A stretch of DNA of 8,194 nt from Woeseiaceae bacterium (GCA_022866645.1 JALHUQ010000020.1:1-8194), one strand, 5' to 3'; shown: positions 1-7,094, numbered from the stretch's first letter. Notes: generated from the sequence alone by a model not told the origin. Translations and numbers: made by a program.

Positions 1-558
1 AGGAAACTCGTTGACCAGCTTCCGTCCCTGCTCGGGGTCGCCGTGGTACCACTTCGGTATCCAGTTGATCGACCCCATAATTGCATTTCCGGTCATTCGA
101 ACGTTGCAGTTGGCAATACTGCCGTCTTCTATTCCCGCGTGCAGGACTGACTCGAAATTCTTGCTGTGTCGTCGCGATAATTCGAGAACTTCATCGCGAT
201 GCTCGGGTTTGAGTGACGGAATCTCGCTCATGATGGCGATCGGTCCACGGTCGCCGACCATCATTTCGATGTGATAGCGAAAATAACGCAGCATGATATC
301 CATACCGTGGTGTCCTTCGCTATTCGCCCTGTCCAGCGCTTCGCGACCAAGGTCGGCCGCCCGCACATAGCAAAGGTAGACCAGTTCTTCCTTATTGCGC
401 ACATAGTAGTAAAGCGCGGGGTCAGTCAATCCCAGCACATCCGCGACGTCCCGGAGCGATGTTCCGCTGTATCCTTTCTGGTTAAAACACTGCGCGGCCG
501 CCTTGAGCATGCGGGCTTTCTGGAGTTCAAAACGCGTTTCTTCGGCATTTCTCGCCAT
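1..558 (-). CDS. TetR-family transcriptional regulator (C-terminus cut off by window edge)
   Basis: Reading the minus strand from the ATG at 558 gives 186 codons open to the left edge, so the stop lies outside the window. Residues about 15-60 form a typical TetR helix-turn-helix: a helix ending CFNQKGYSGTS, then LRDVADVLGLTDPALYYYVRNKEEL, with the recognition-helix signature ALYYYVRNKEEL. The remainder is an all-helical ligand and dimerisation domain with no recognisable ligand signature; TetR proteins are usually 190-220 aa, so only a small tail is missing. The start is supported by AGGAAG at 572-567, 8 nt upstream of the ATG. The gene is divergent from icmF, and an AT-rich palindrome lies between them, which suggests it represses itself and the acyl-CoA operon. 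An acyl-CoA inducer is an inference from the neighbours only. Confidence 0.93.
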   Translation of the reverse strand, partial: MARNAEETRFELQKARMLKAAAQCFNQKGYSGTSLRDVADVLGLTDPALYYYVRNKEELVYLCYVRAADLGREALDRANSEGHHGMDIMLRYFRYHIEMMVGDRGPIAIMSEIPSLKPEHRDEVLELSRRHSKNFESVLHAGIEDGSIANCNVRMTGNAIMGSINWIPKWYHGDPEQGRKLVNEFP

Positions 559-621
559 GTCAGGAGCTTCCTGGTTGCGTCTACCGAGAGGCAGGCACTT
601 GAGTTCTGGGCCAATCTGCAT

Positions 622-650
622 TATTTTAATTCAGATTAAAATTATTGCAA
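622..650 (-). promoter_or_regulatory. Candidate sigma70-type promoter for the tetR gene
   Basis: On the minus strand, TTGCAA (650-645, 4 of 6 matches to the -35 consensus) is followed after 16 nt by TAAAAT (628-623, 5 of 6 matches to the -10 consensus). Transcription would begin near 616, leaving a leader of about 57 nt before the ATG at 558. The palindrome at 623-642 covers the -10 element and most of the spacer, so a bound repressor would block this promoter. Assigned by eye. Confidence 0.45.
623..642. promoter_or_regulatory. AT-rich inverted repeat, candidate TetR operator
   Basis: The arms ATTTTAAT (623-630) and ATTAAAAT (635-642) are perfect 8-nt inverted repeats around a 4-nt centre TCAG. 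One base outside each arm (622/643) does not pair, but the next two pairs (621/644 and 620/645) do, giving a near-palindrome of 26 bp. It is strongly AT-rich against GC-richer flanks and is the only such element between the divergent tetR and icmF genes, about 44 nt upstream of the icmF start. Because it is symmetric it offers a TAAAAT -10-like hexamer to both strands (637-642 on the plus strand), though no good -35 partner is visible for icmF. Its role as the operator of the adjacent TetR protein is inferred from position and symmetry. Confidence 0.55.
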
Positions 651-685
651 CCCACAAAGTGACTGATTTCTAAGGAATTTCGGCA

Positions 686-3600
686 ATGAGCACTGCAGCC
701 AGCGATCTGCCAGGCGTAACAGACAAGGCTCGAATAGCGCCGCTGCGCTTCGTTACCGCAGCGTCGTTGTTTGATGGCCATGATGCCGCCATCAATATCA
801 TGCGACGCCTGATACAGGCACGCGGCGCTGAGGTTATCCATCTCGGCCACAACCGCAGTGTCGACGATATTGTGCGGGCCGCGATCCAGGAAGATGCCGA
901 CGGCATCGCGATCAGCTCCTATCAGGGCGGTCACAATGAGTTTTTCCGCTACATGATCGATCGCCTGCGCGAATCCGGTGCAGGGCATATCAAGGTGTTC
1001 GGCGGCGGCGGCGGCACGATCACCCCGGAGGAAATCAGGGGACTGATGGAATACGGCGTCGAACGTATCTATCACCCGCACGATGGTATGCAACTCGGTC
1101 TCGCTGCGATGATCGACGACCTCATCGAACGTACTGTCGCGGGCAGGCGTTCTACGGGAGCGCCAACGTCTGTTGACCCTACACATACCACCGAGATTGC
1201 AGCCACGATATCGGCAATCGAAGAAGGGGTATTCGGCGACGCCGGGATGGCCGCGAAGCGCAAGGAATGGCAAATCCAGGCCGGGAAGGTGCCGGTTATC
1301 GGAATCACGGGTACCGGTGGCGCCGGAAAAAGTAGCGTCACCGATGAACTTTTGAATCGATTCCTCGCGTGTTTTCCGGACAAACGCGTCGCGGTGTTAG
1401 CCGTTGATCCGACTCGGCGTCGGACCGGTGGGGCATTGTTAGGCGATCGAATTCGAATGAATTCGCTGCGCTCTGAACGTGTCTACATGCGTTCGATCGC
1501 GACTCGCCGTCAGCATTTGGCGACGAGCGAAATGCTTAGCGACCACATCCTGTTCCTGAAATCGCTGGGTTTCGATCTGCTGATCGTAGAAACGGCGGGC
1601 ATAGGCCAGGGCGACAGCGAGATTGTCGACATGGTGGATTTTTCGGTCTATGTCATGACCAGCGAGTATGGGGCCGCCAGCCAACTCGAAAAAATCGACA
1701 TGCTCGATTATGCCGACCTGATTGTGTTGAACAAATACGACAAACGTGGCGCCGAAGACGCGTTGCGCGACATCAAAAAACAATGGAAACGCAACCACGT
1801 CGCATTTGACGTGGCCAACGACGATATTCCTGTTTTCCCGACCATTGCGAGCCAGTTCAACGATCCGGGCGTTAGCTGGATGTTCAGTGAGCTGTGTCGC
1901 CGCATGGCAGTGAAAGTCGGACTTGTCGAGAGTAACTGGTCCCCCGAGATCGATACCAGTAACAAGGAGCCGCGCTCGACAGCGGCTATTCCCGGCGCCC
2001 GAATTCGATACCTTGCGGAAATTGCGGAACAGGGCCGCGCCCAGAATCGCGAAGTCGACTCGCAGGCGGCGATTGCGAGTCGTGCGCAACACCTGTACGA
2101 ATCGTTGAAACTGATTCCTGACCCGAAACTTCCCGGCGAATTGGAGCTCTACAAGAGCGCTGCGCTGACAGAGGGTGATGACCGTAGCCTCACGGTGCTC
2201 CGGCAGCGTTACCAGGAAGCCGTTGCGGATCTTTCGTCCGAATCCATTCGGCTGTTGCAGGAATGGCCGCAGCGCAAAGCGAGTGTAAGATCGGAGCGCT
2301 TCAGCTACACGGTTCGTGGCCGGGACATCACCGGCGACAATTACCTGGAAAGTCTGAGCCATCAGAAAATTCCCAAAATCGCGGCGCCTGACTTTACAGA
2401 CTGGGGTGAGTTGCTGACATTTCTGTCCAAGGAGAATCTCCCGGGCGGATACCCCTACACGGGTGGTGTGTATCCCTACCGTCGGCTCGGTGAAGACCCG
2501 ACACGAATGTTTGCAGGCGAAGGAACGCCAGAGCGCACGAATCGTCGTTTCCACTATTTGTCGCAGGGGCAGCAAACTGCGCGCCTTTCTACGGCCTTCG
2601 ATTCAGTCACCCTGTACGGCGAAGATCCGCACGAGCGTCCGGACATCTACGGCAAGGTCGGAAACTCGGGCGTTTCGATCGCTACTGTCGATGACATGAA
2701 GAAACTGTATTCCGGCTTTGACCTCTGTGCACCGACGACATCCGTTTCCATGACGATTAATGGGCCGGCGCCGATGATACTGGCGTTTTTCATGAATACG
2801 GCCATTGATCAACAGGTTGAAATACATTTGCGAAAGACCGGCCAGTGGAAGGATGTTGAGAAAAAGATCGCGGCATATTTCGAGACTCGCGAACGGCCGA
2901 AATATGAAGGGGACCTTCCAGACGGTAACGACGGATTGGGGCTGGCACTACTCGGTATCTCTGGTGACAAGCTTGTCGATGCGCAGACCTATGCCAGGAT
3001 TCGTGAGGAAACTCTCAGTACAGTTCGCGGTACCGTTCAAGCTGACATTCTCAAGGAAGACCAGGCGCAAAATACCTGTATTTTCTCGACCGAATTCGCG
3101 ATGAAAATGATGGGCGATGTGCAGCAATATTTCATCGAAAATAACGTCCGCAACTACTACTCGATTTCAATCAGCGGTTATCACATCGCAGAAGCCGGCG
3201 CGAATCCGATCAGTCAACTCGCGTTCACTTTGTCCAATGGTTTCACAATCGTTGAGTATTATCTGGCTCGCGGCATGGACATCGACGACTTTGCGCCCAA
3301 CCTGAGTTTCTTCTTCTCGAACGGCATGGACGCGGAGTATTCGGTTATTGGACGCGTGGCACGCCGAATTTGGGCGCGCGCGATGCGCGAGCGCTATGGG
3401 GCGAGCGCGCGTTCGCAAATGCTGAAGTACCACGTGCAGACATCGGGACGCAGCCTGCACGCGCAAGAGATCAGCTTCAACGATATTCGTACGACACTGC
3501 AGGCACTGTATGCCCTGTTTGACAATTGCAATAGTCTGCACACCAATGCATTTGATGAGGCAGTCACGACGCCAACCGAGCAGTCCGTGCGTCGTGCTGT

Positions 3601-4129
3601 TGCCATTCAATTGATTATTTCGCGCGAGCTCGGCCTGAATTTTTGCGAAAACCCCTGGCAGGGTTCCTTCATTATCAAGGAGCTGACCGATTTGGTCGAA
3701 GAGGCTGTCTACCAGGAATTTGAACGAATTTCGGAGCGAGGCGGTGTACTTGGAGCGATGGATACGATGTACCAGCGCGGCAAGATTCAGGATGAAAGCC
3801 TCTACTACGAAGGCATGAAGCACGACGGTTCGTTGCCGCTTATTGGAGTGAACACCTTCCTGCCGAAAGCCGGGCAAGAGGACCAGGTCCACGAACAGGA
3901 GTTGATTCGTTCCACTGAAGCGGAAAAGCAGGATCAAATTCGGCATCTGCGAGGATTTCAGGCGACCCACGGTGACGAAGGCGCGCCGGCACTGCTCCGC
4001 TTGCAGGCGCGGGCGCGCGAGCGCGGCAACGTCTTTGCCGAGCTCATGGAGACCGTAAAATCGAATTCGCTTAGCCAGATTTCTGCGGCCTTGTACGATG
4101 TCGGCGGCGAATACAGACGAAACATGTAA
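686..4129 (+). CDS. icmF: Fused isobutyryl-CoA mutase with G-protein chaperone (IcmF)
   Basis: This 1147-aa cytoplasmic enzyme interconverts isobutyryl-CoA and n-butyryl-CoA by adenosylcobalamin radical chemistry. Three parts follow in order. Residues about 15-145 are the B12-binding domain, with DGHDAA (His32 is the expected cobalt ligand), SYQGGH and a GGGGG loop. Residues about 200-420 are a MeaB-like GTPase with P-loop GTGGAGKS (209-216), a DPTRRRTGGALLGDR segment, ETAGIGQ (302-308) and NKYD (349-352). From about 560 to the end is the mutase TIM barrel, with YPYTGGVYPYRR, RMFAGEGTPERTN and SISISGYHIAEAG (His833, the conserved active-site histidine). Phe609 and Gln795 replace the tyrosine and arginine of methylmalonyl-CoA mutase, the pattern expected for isobutyryl-CoA. 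Length suits IcmF, usually about 1090-1150 aa. AAGGA at 672-676, 9 nt before the ATG, supports the start. It is the first gene of a four-gene run. Confidence 0.96.
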   Translation: MSTAASDLPGVTDKARIAPLRFVTAASLFDGHDAAINIMRRLIQARGAEVIHLGHNRSVDDIVRAAIQEDADGIAISSYQGGHNEFFRYMIDRLRESGAGHIKVFGGGGGTITPEEIRGLMEYGVERIYHPHDGMQLGLAAMIDDLIERTVAGRRSTGAPTSVDPTHTTEIAATISAIEEGVFGDAGMAAKRKEWQIQAGKVPVIGITGTGGAGKSSVTDELLNRFLACFPDKRVAVLAVDPTRRRTGGALLGDRIRMNSLRSERVYMRSIATRRQHLATSEMLSDHILFLKSLGFDLLIVETAGIGQGDSEIVDMVDFSVYVMTSEYGAASQLEKIDMLDYADLIVLNKYDKRGAEDALRDIKKQWKRNHVAFDVANDDIPVFPTIASQFNDPGVSWMFSELCRRMAVKVGLVESNWSPEIDTSNKEPRSTAAIPGARIRYLAEIAEQGRAQNREVDSQAAIASRAQHLYESLKLIPDPKLPGELELYKSAALTEGDDRSLTVLRQRYQEAVADLSSESIRLLQEWPQRKASVRSERFSYTVRGRDITGDNYLESLSHQKIPKIAAPDFTDWGELLTFLSKENLPGGYPYTGGVYPYRRLGEDPTRMFAGEGTPERTNRRFHYLSQGQQTARLSTAFDSVTLYGEDPHERPDIYGKVGNSGVSIATVDDMKKLYSGFDLCAPTTSVSMTINGPAPMILAFFMNTAIDQQVEIHLRKTGQWKDVEKKIAAYFETRERPKYEGDLPDGNDGLGLALLGISGDKLVDAQTYARIREETLSTVRGTVQADILKEDQAQNTCIFSTEFAMKMMGDVQQYFIENNVRNYYSISISGYHIAEAGANPISQLAFTLSNGFTIVEYYLARGMDIDDFAPNLSFFFSNGMDAEYSVIGRVARRIWARAMRERYGASARSQMLKYHVQTSGRSLHAQEISFNDIRTTLQALYALFDNCNSLHTNAFDEAVTTPTEQSVRRAVAIQLIISRELGLNFCENPWQGSFIIKELTDLVEEAVYQEFERISERGGVLGAMDTMYQRGKIQDESLYYEGMKHDGSLPLIGVNTFLPKAGQEDQVHEQELIRSTEAEKQDQIRHLRGFQATHGDEGAPALLRLQARARERGNVFAELMETVKSNSLSQISAALYDVGGEYRRNM

Positions 4130-4139
4130 GACAGCCATC

Positions 4140-4145
4140 GAGGGA
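4140..4145 (+). promoter_or_regulatory. Ribosome-binding site that fixes the start of the crotonase-family gene
   Basis: GAGGGA lies 6 nt before the ATG at 4152 and just after the icmF stop at 4127-4129. It favours this start over an in-frame ATG at 4098, which would put 18 non-family residues at the N-terminus and overlap the end of icmF by 32 nt. Confidence 0.7.
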
Positions 4146-4151
4146 CGATTA

Positions 4152-4928
4152 ATGGCGAACAACGTACTTTACGAGCAGCGAGACAATGTCGCGATCATTT
4201 CAATGAATCGAGCAGATTCGCTGAATGGATTTACGACGGAGCTGTGTGAAGAATTAGTGCAGGCGTTTGAAAAAGCACAAAGCGATGCCTCGATTCGAGT
4301 CATCGTGTTCACCGGGGAAGGGCGGGCATTTAGCGCCGGTGCCGATCTCAAACAAGGGTTCCTTGGCGATCGAACGACACAAGGGAAACTGTTGTTCGAA
4401 TACGCGCCGGTCATGATGGCGATCGCCGAGATTCCAAAGCCCGTTATTGCTGCAGTGCCCGGTTTCGCTGCTGGCATTGGCCTGTCATTTGCTTTGCATT
4501 GTGACTTGTTGATTATGGCGGAAGGCTCGTTTCTGTTGTCGCCGTTCACGACCATTTCGTTGCTTCCCGACGGCGGTGCCAATTGGCACCTCGTCAAACA
4601 ACTGGGCTATCACCGCGCCTATCAGATGAGCATCGAATCCGAGCGCGTGAGTGCAGAGCGATGTCTGGAACTTGGCATCGCGAACAAAATCGCGCCAGCC
4701 GACACTTTGCGTGAGGTGAGTGTTGCGTGGGCAAAGGAACTCACGAAGCGTGCACCGCTGTCACTCGCGGCGACGAAGAAGCTCATGCGCCACGCGATGG
4801 ACCACGACTGGTACAGTTGTTTCACGATGGAAGCAGCAGAACAGCAAAAACTGCGGGAATCAGACGACGCCAAAGAGGGCGTTGCGGCGTTCTTCGAAAA
4901 ACGCGAACCCAAATTCAACGGCAAATAA
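4152..4928 (+). CDS. Enoyl-CoA hydratase/isomerase (crotonase) family protein, PaaG-like
   Basis: A 258-aa protein, the usual length for a crotonase-fold subunit acting on CoA thioesters in the cytoplasm. The first oxyanion-hole segment is GRAFSAGADLKQG (57-69) and the second is PGFAAGIGLSFALHCD (103-118). The C-terminus carries the common end SDDAKEGVAAFFEKREPKF. The two glutamates that do hydration in classical crotonase are absent: the GGCE position is Ser112, and the QPE glutamate position appears to be Phe132. Instead there is LPDGG with Asp140, matching the VPDSGG motif of PaaG-type isomerases, where the aspartate is catalytic. Isomerase activity is therefore more likely than simple hydration, but the substrate is unknown. 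It lies 22 nt after icmF and 19 nt before the dehydrogenase gene, so it is probably cotranscribed with both. Confidence 0.9.
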   Translation: MANNVLYEQRDNVAIISMNRADSLNGFTTELCEELVQAFEKAQSDASIRVIVFTGEGRAFSAGADLKQGFLGDRTTQGKLLFEYAPVMMAIAEIPKPVIAAVPGFAAGIGLSFALHCDLLIMAEGSFLLSPFTTISLLPDGGANWHLVKQLGYHRAYQMSIESERVSAERCLELGIANKIAPADTLREVSVAWAKELTKRAPLSLAATKKLMRHAMDHDWYSCFTMEAAEQQKLRESDDAKEGVAAFFEKREPKFNGK

Positions 4929-4947
4929 ACCAGAAACCGAGATGTAG

Positions 4948-6120
4948 ATGGACCGAAATATATTTGAAGATGAGCACGAAATGTTCCGTGATGCTGCGCG
5001 CAGCTTTTACACGAATGAAGTCTTGCCGCACAGCGAGCGCTGGCGTGAGCAAGGTATCGTCGATCGCGATGCTTTCCTGAAAGCGGGCGAGCAGGGAATG
5101 CTGCTGATGTGGGCCGATGAGAAATACGGTGGCGCTGGCGTTCACGACTTTCGTTACGAGCAAATTCTGATCGAAGAGATAGCCAAGTACGGCGATCCTG
5201 GGTTTTTTATGACTCTGCATAGCCGATTGGTCGGGCCGTATATCGGTGAGCTTGGCACTGAGGAGCAGAAGGCGCGGTGGTTGCCGAAGTGTATTTCGGG
5301 TGAACACATACTGGCGGTAGCGATAACAGAAGCGGGTGCCGGTAGTGATGTATCGGGTGTTCGCACCAAGGCCGAAGACAAAGGCGATCATTATTTATTG
5401 AATGGATCAAAGACCTTCATTTCCAATGGCATACTCGCGGACCTCGTGATCGTGGTTGCCCGAACTGACAGCAGTCGACATGGGCTCAGTCTGTTCGTTG
5501 TTGAGCGCGGCATGGAGGGCTTCGAGCGCGGCAAGAACCTCAAAAAAATGGGCATGAAGAGCCAGGACACCGCTGAACTGTTTTTCAACAATGTCAAAAT
5601 ACCGAAGGAAAACCTGTTGGGAGAGTGGAATCGAGGCTTTTATCAGCTGATGCATTTTCTGGCTGAGGAGCGACTACTAGGCGCTTGTCAGTATCTCGCC
5701 AACGCGGAAGCTGCGTTCGACGCAACGATGGAATACACGCAGGAGCGTAAAGCATTCGGGCGGGCGATCGCGGATTTTCAAAATACGCGATTCAAGCTTG
5801 CTGACATGCGCACGGAAATGGATGTCGCGCAGGCGTTCGTTGATCGCTGCGTAATGGATCACAACGAAGGAAAGTTGAGTGCAGAGGATGCCGCCAAAGC
5901 CAAGCTGTTTTGCAGCGAGCTTGAGGCTCGCGTGACAGATGAGTGCGTGCAGTTGCACGGTGGCAACGGTTACATGGATGAATATCCCGTCAGTCGGATG
6001 TACACCAATGCACGCGTCTCTCGTATCTACGCTGGGACCTCCGAGGTGATGCGCGAAATTATTGCGCGCTCTCTGGGACTCGACCCGCGCAAGAAAGACA
6101 AGCCGGCGAGGACTGCCTGA
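4948..6120 (+). CDS. Acyl-CoA dehydrogenase, long-chain/isovaleryl-type active site
   Basis: A 390-aa FAD enzyme that introduces an alpha,beta double bond into an acyl-CoA and passes electrons to electron-transfer flavoprotein. Family signatures are AVAITEAGAGSD with the following NGSKTFISNGILADLVIVV, then YTQERKAFGRAIADFQNTRFKLADM and the C-terminal QLHGGNGYMDEYPVSRMYTNARVSRIYAGTSEVMRE. The glutamate that acts as base in medium-chain enzymes (in YEGTS) is Ala362 here. A glutamate is present at the alternative position, Glu241 in LAEERLL, as in mammalian long-chain and isovaleryl-CoA dehydrogenases. Substrate could therefore be a branched or long acyl-CoA; the operon points to a short branched one, but this is inference. 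The ribosome-binding site is weak (GAG at 4939-4941). The start gives the family's normal N-terminus, with FRDAARSFYTNEVLP near residue 13. The next gene starts 2 nt after the stop. Confidence 0.95.
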   Translation: MDRNIFEDEHEMFRDAARSFYTNEVLPHSERWREQGIVDRDAFLKAGEQGMLLMWADEKYGGAGVHDFRYEQILIEEIAKYGDPGFFMTLHSRLVGPYIGELGTEEQKARWLPKCISGEHILAVAITEAGAGSDVSGVRTKAEDKGDHYLLNGSKTFISNGILADLVIVVARTDSSRHGLSLFVVERGMEGFERGKNLKKMGMKSQDTAELFFNNVKIPKENLLGEWNRGFYQLMHFLAEERLLGACQYLANAEAAFDATMEYTQERKAFGRAIADFQNTRFKLADMRTEMDVAQAFVDRCVMDHNEGKLSAEDAAKAKLFCSELEARVTDECVQLHGGNGYMDEYPVSRMYTNARVSRIYAGTSEVMREIIARSLGLDPRKKDKPARTA

Positions 6121-6122
6121 TC

Positions 6123-6983
6123 ATGCGAGTCGCTTTTATCGGACTGGGCGTGATGGGCTACCCGATGGCCGGCTATCTGTCCAAATTTGGCCACGACGTA
6201 ACCGTTTACAACCGCACGGCGTCGAAAGCAGGGTCCTGGTGCGAAAAATTCGGCGGCCAGTCCGCTGTGACGCCGGCACTTGCCGCAATTGATGCGGAGA
6301 TTGTTTTCAGCTGCGTCGGAAACGACGATGACGTTCGCGAAGTATTACTGGGAAGTGATGGTGTACTTACATCGATCGCCAGTGGTTCCATTATTGTCGA
6401 TCACACGACAGCGTCTGCAACCGTAGCGCGTGAAGTTGCTGCTGCCGCAGCAGCCAAGTCGGTAGGGTTCCTGGATGCGCCGGTATCCGGAGGTCAGGCG
6501 GGAGCGGAGAACGGCCAGTTGGCCGTTATGGTTGGCGGTAGCAGAGACGACTTTGATCGGGCAGCGCCAATTATCGACTGTTACGCAAAGGCCATCACGC
6601 ATATCGGACCGGTCGGCGCCGGGCAACTGGCGAAGATGGTTAATCAGATCTGTATCGCCGGCGTTGTGCAGGGGCTCGCTGAAGGTCTGCATTTCGCGAA
6701 AAAAGCAGGGCTCGATCCCGCTGTCGTTATCGAATCGATATCCAAAGGCGCGGCACAGTCCTGGCAGATGGAGAACCGTTGGCAAACGATGGTCAACGAC
6801 GAATTCGAGTTTGGCTTTGCCGTCGACTGGATGCGCAAGGATTTGGCGATTACGCTGAACGAGGCCGCCGAGAACGGCGCGAACCTGGAATTAACGCGAT
6901 TGGTCGATCAATTTTACAAAGAAGTGCAGGATCTGGGCGGCAAGCGATGGGATACGTCTAGCTTGATCGCCAGATTGAAGTAA
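6123..6983 (+). CDS. 3-hydroxyisobutyrate dehydrogenase-family oxidoreductase
   Basis: A 286-aa beta-hydroxyacid dehydrogenase, the typical family length. The N-terminal Rossmann domain starts with VAFIGLGVMGYPMAGYL (GxGxMG at 7-12). The substrate motif FLDAPVSGGQAGAENGQL follows near residues 116-133. The catalytic lysine is Lys171 in GAGQLAKMVNQ, followed by the all-helical C-terminal domain ending KDLAITLNEA and DTSSLIARLK. At the end of the second beta strand the protein has NRT (30-32); the arginine is the usual sign of NADP(H) preference, whereas NAD-dependent 3-hydroxyisobutyrate dehydrogenases carry an aspartate there. It may oxidise 3-hydroxyisobutyrate to methylmalonate semialdehyde, or may reduce a related semialdehyde. 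GAGGA at 6108-6112 supports the start, inside the preceding gene. The 2-nt gap to the dehydrogenase gene argues for cotranscription and translational coupling. Confidence 0.93.
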   Translation: MRVAFIGLGVMGYPMAGYLSKFGHDVTVYNRTASKAGSWCEKFGGQSAVTPALAAIDAEIVFSCVGNDDDVREVLLGSDGVLTSIASGSIIVDHTTASATVAREVAAAAAAKSVGFLDAPVSGGQAGAENGQLAVMVGGSRDDFDRAAPIIDCYAKAITHIGPVGAGQLAKMVNQICIAGVVQGLAEGLHFAKKAGLDPAVVIESISKGAAQSWQMENRWQTMVNDEFEFGFAVDWMRKDLAITLNEAAENGANLELTRLVDQFYKEVQDLGGKRWDTSSLIARLK

Positions 6984-7002
6984 ACTACCGCCCAGACACA
7001 AT
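6975..7002 (+). promoter_or_regulatory. Weak candidate promoter for the riboswitch-receptor unit
   Basis: TTGAAG (6975-6980, 4 of 6 consensus) and CACAAT (6997-7002, 4 of 6) are separated by 16 nt and overlap the end of the preceding gene. Transcription would start close to 7009, where the riboswitch P1 helix begins, which adds some plausibility. Both hexamers are poor, and read-through from the upstream operon cannot be excluded. Confidence 0.3.
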
Positions 7003-7007
7003 CTTAA

Positions 7008-7094
7008 GAATCACAGGGGTGGCCATCTGGCCTGAGACTCGCGACGAGAACCCTTAGAACCTGATCCGGTTAATGCCGGCGTAGGAAGGGAATC
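7008..7094 (+). promoter_or_regulatory. TPP riboswitch (THI element)
   Basis: The stretch carries the conserved thiamine pyrophosphate aptamer in order. AGGGGT is at 7015-7020. The P3 stem GGCC (7021-7024) pairs with GGCC (7029-7032). The invariant CTGAGA is at 7032-7037. A short variable hairpin CTCG/CGAG occupies 7038-7048. ACCC (7050-7053) closes P2 with GGGT (7017-7020). ACCTGATC runs from 7059 to 7066, and the P5 stem CCGG (7066-7069) pairs with CCGG (7076-7079) around TTAATG. GCGTAGGAAGGG follows, with CCT (7060-7062) and AGG (7083-7085) closing P4. P1 can form between 7008-7014 and 7088-7094 with two mismatches. The purine-rich 3' edge (7083-7091) doubles as the ribosome-binding site of the gene starting at 7095, so TPP binding should lower its translation. 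There is no room for a terminator. Confidence 0.95.

Larger units (their letters stand above)
686..6983 (+). other. Probable four-gene acyl-CoA catabolic operon
   Basis: Mutase, crotonase-family enzyme, acyl-CoA dehydrogenase and hydroxyacid dehydrogenase lie on one strand with gaps of 22, 19 and 2 nt. No terminator-like hairpin with a T-tract is visible in any gap. The only convincing regulatory region is the tetR-icmF intergenic stretch, so all four are probably transcribed from there. Cotranscription is inferred from spacing. Confidence 0.75.

Noticed and set aside
11..639. Two plus-strand open frames (11-274 and 271-639)
   Set aside because: They are antisense to the tetR gene, whose helix-turn-helix motif is unmistakable on the other strand, and their translations resemble nothing known.
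559..685. Possible cobalamin riboswitch in front of the B12-dependent mutase gene
   Set aside because: The 127-nt intergenic region is too short, and no B12-box-like sequence was seen.
1002..1019. Run of GGC triplets that could be a slippage repeat
   Set aside because: It encodes the glycine loop of the B12-binding domain, which is conserved in the family, so protein constraint explains it.
1439..2575. A 378-codon open frame on the minus strand inside icmF
   Set aside because: It lies wholly antisense to a protein with clear family motifs throughout, and its translation shows no recognisable domain. The same applies to the 331-codon frame at 3167-4162 and the 215-codon frame at 626-1273.
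3365..3415. GCGC-rich patch with many small inverted repeats
   Set aside because: It encodes the Arg/Ala-rich segment of the mutase domain (WARAMRERYGASARS). Codon choice for these residues explains it, and no extended hairpin stands out. A similar patch at 4005-4026 has the same explanation.
4098..4151. Upstream in-frame start for the crotonase-family gene
   Set aside because: It would overlap the end of icmF and add 18 residues with no family similarity. The ATG at 4152 has a good ribosome-binding site at the right distance.
6984..7007. Intrinsic terminator between the operon and the riboswitch
   Set aside because: No stable GC-rich hairpin followed by a T-tract is present in these 24 nt, so termination or read-through cannot be decided from sequence.
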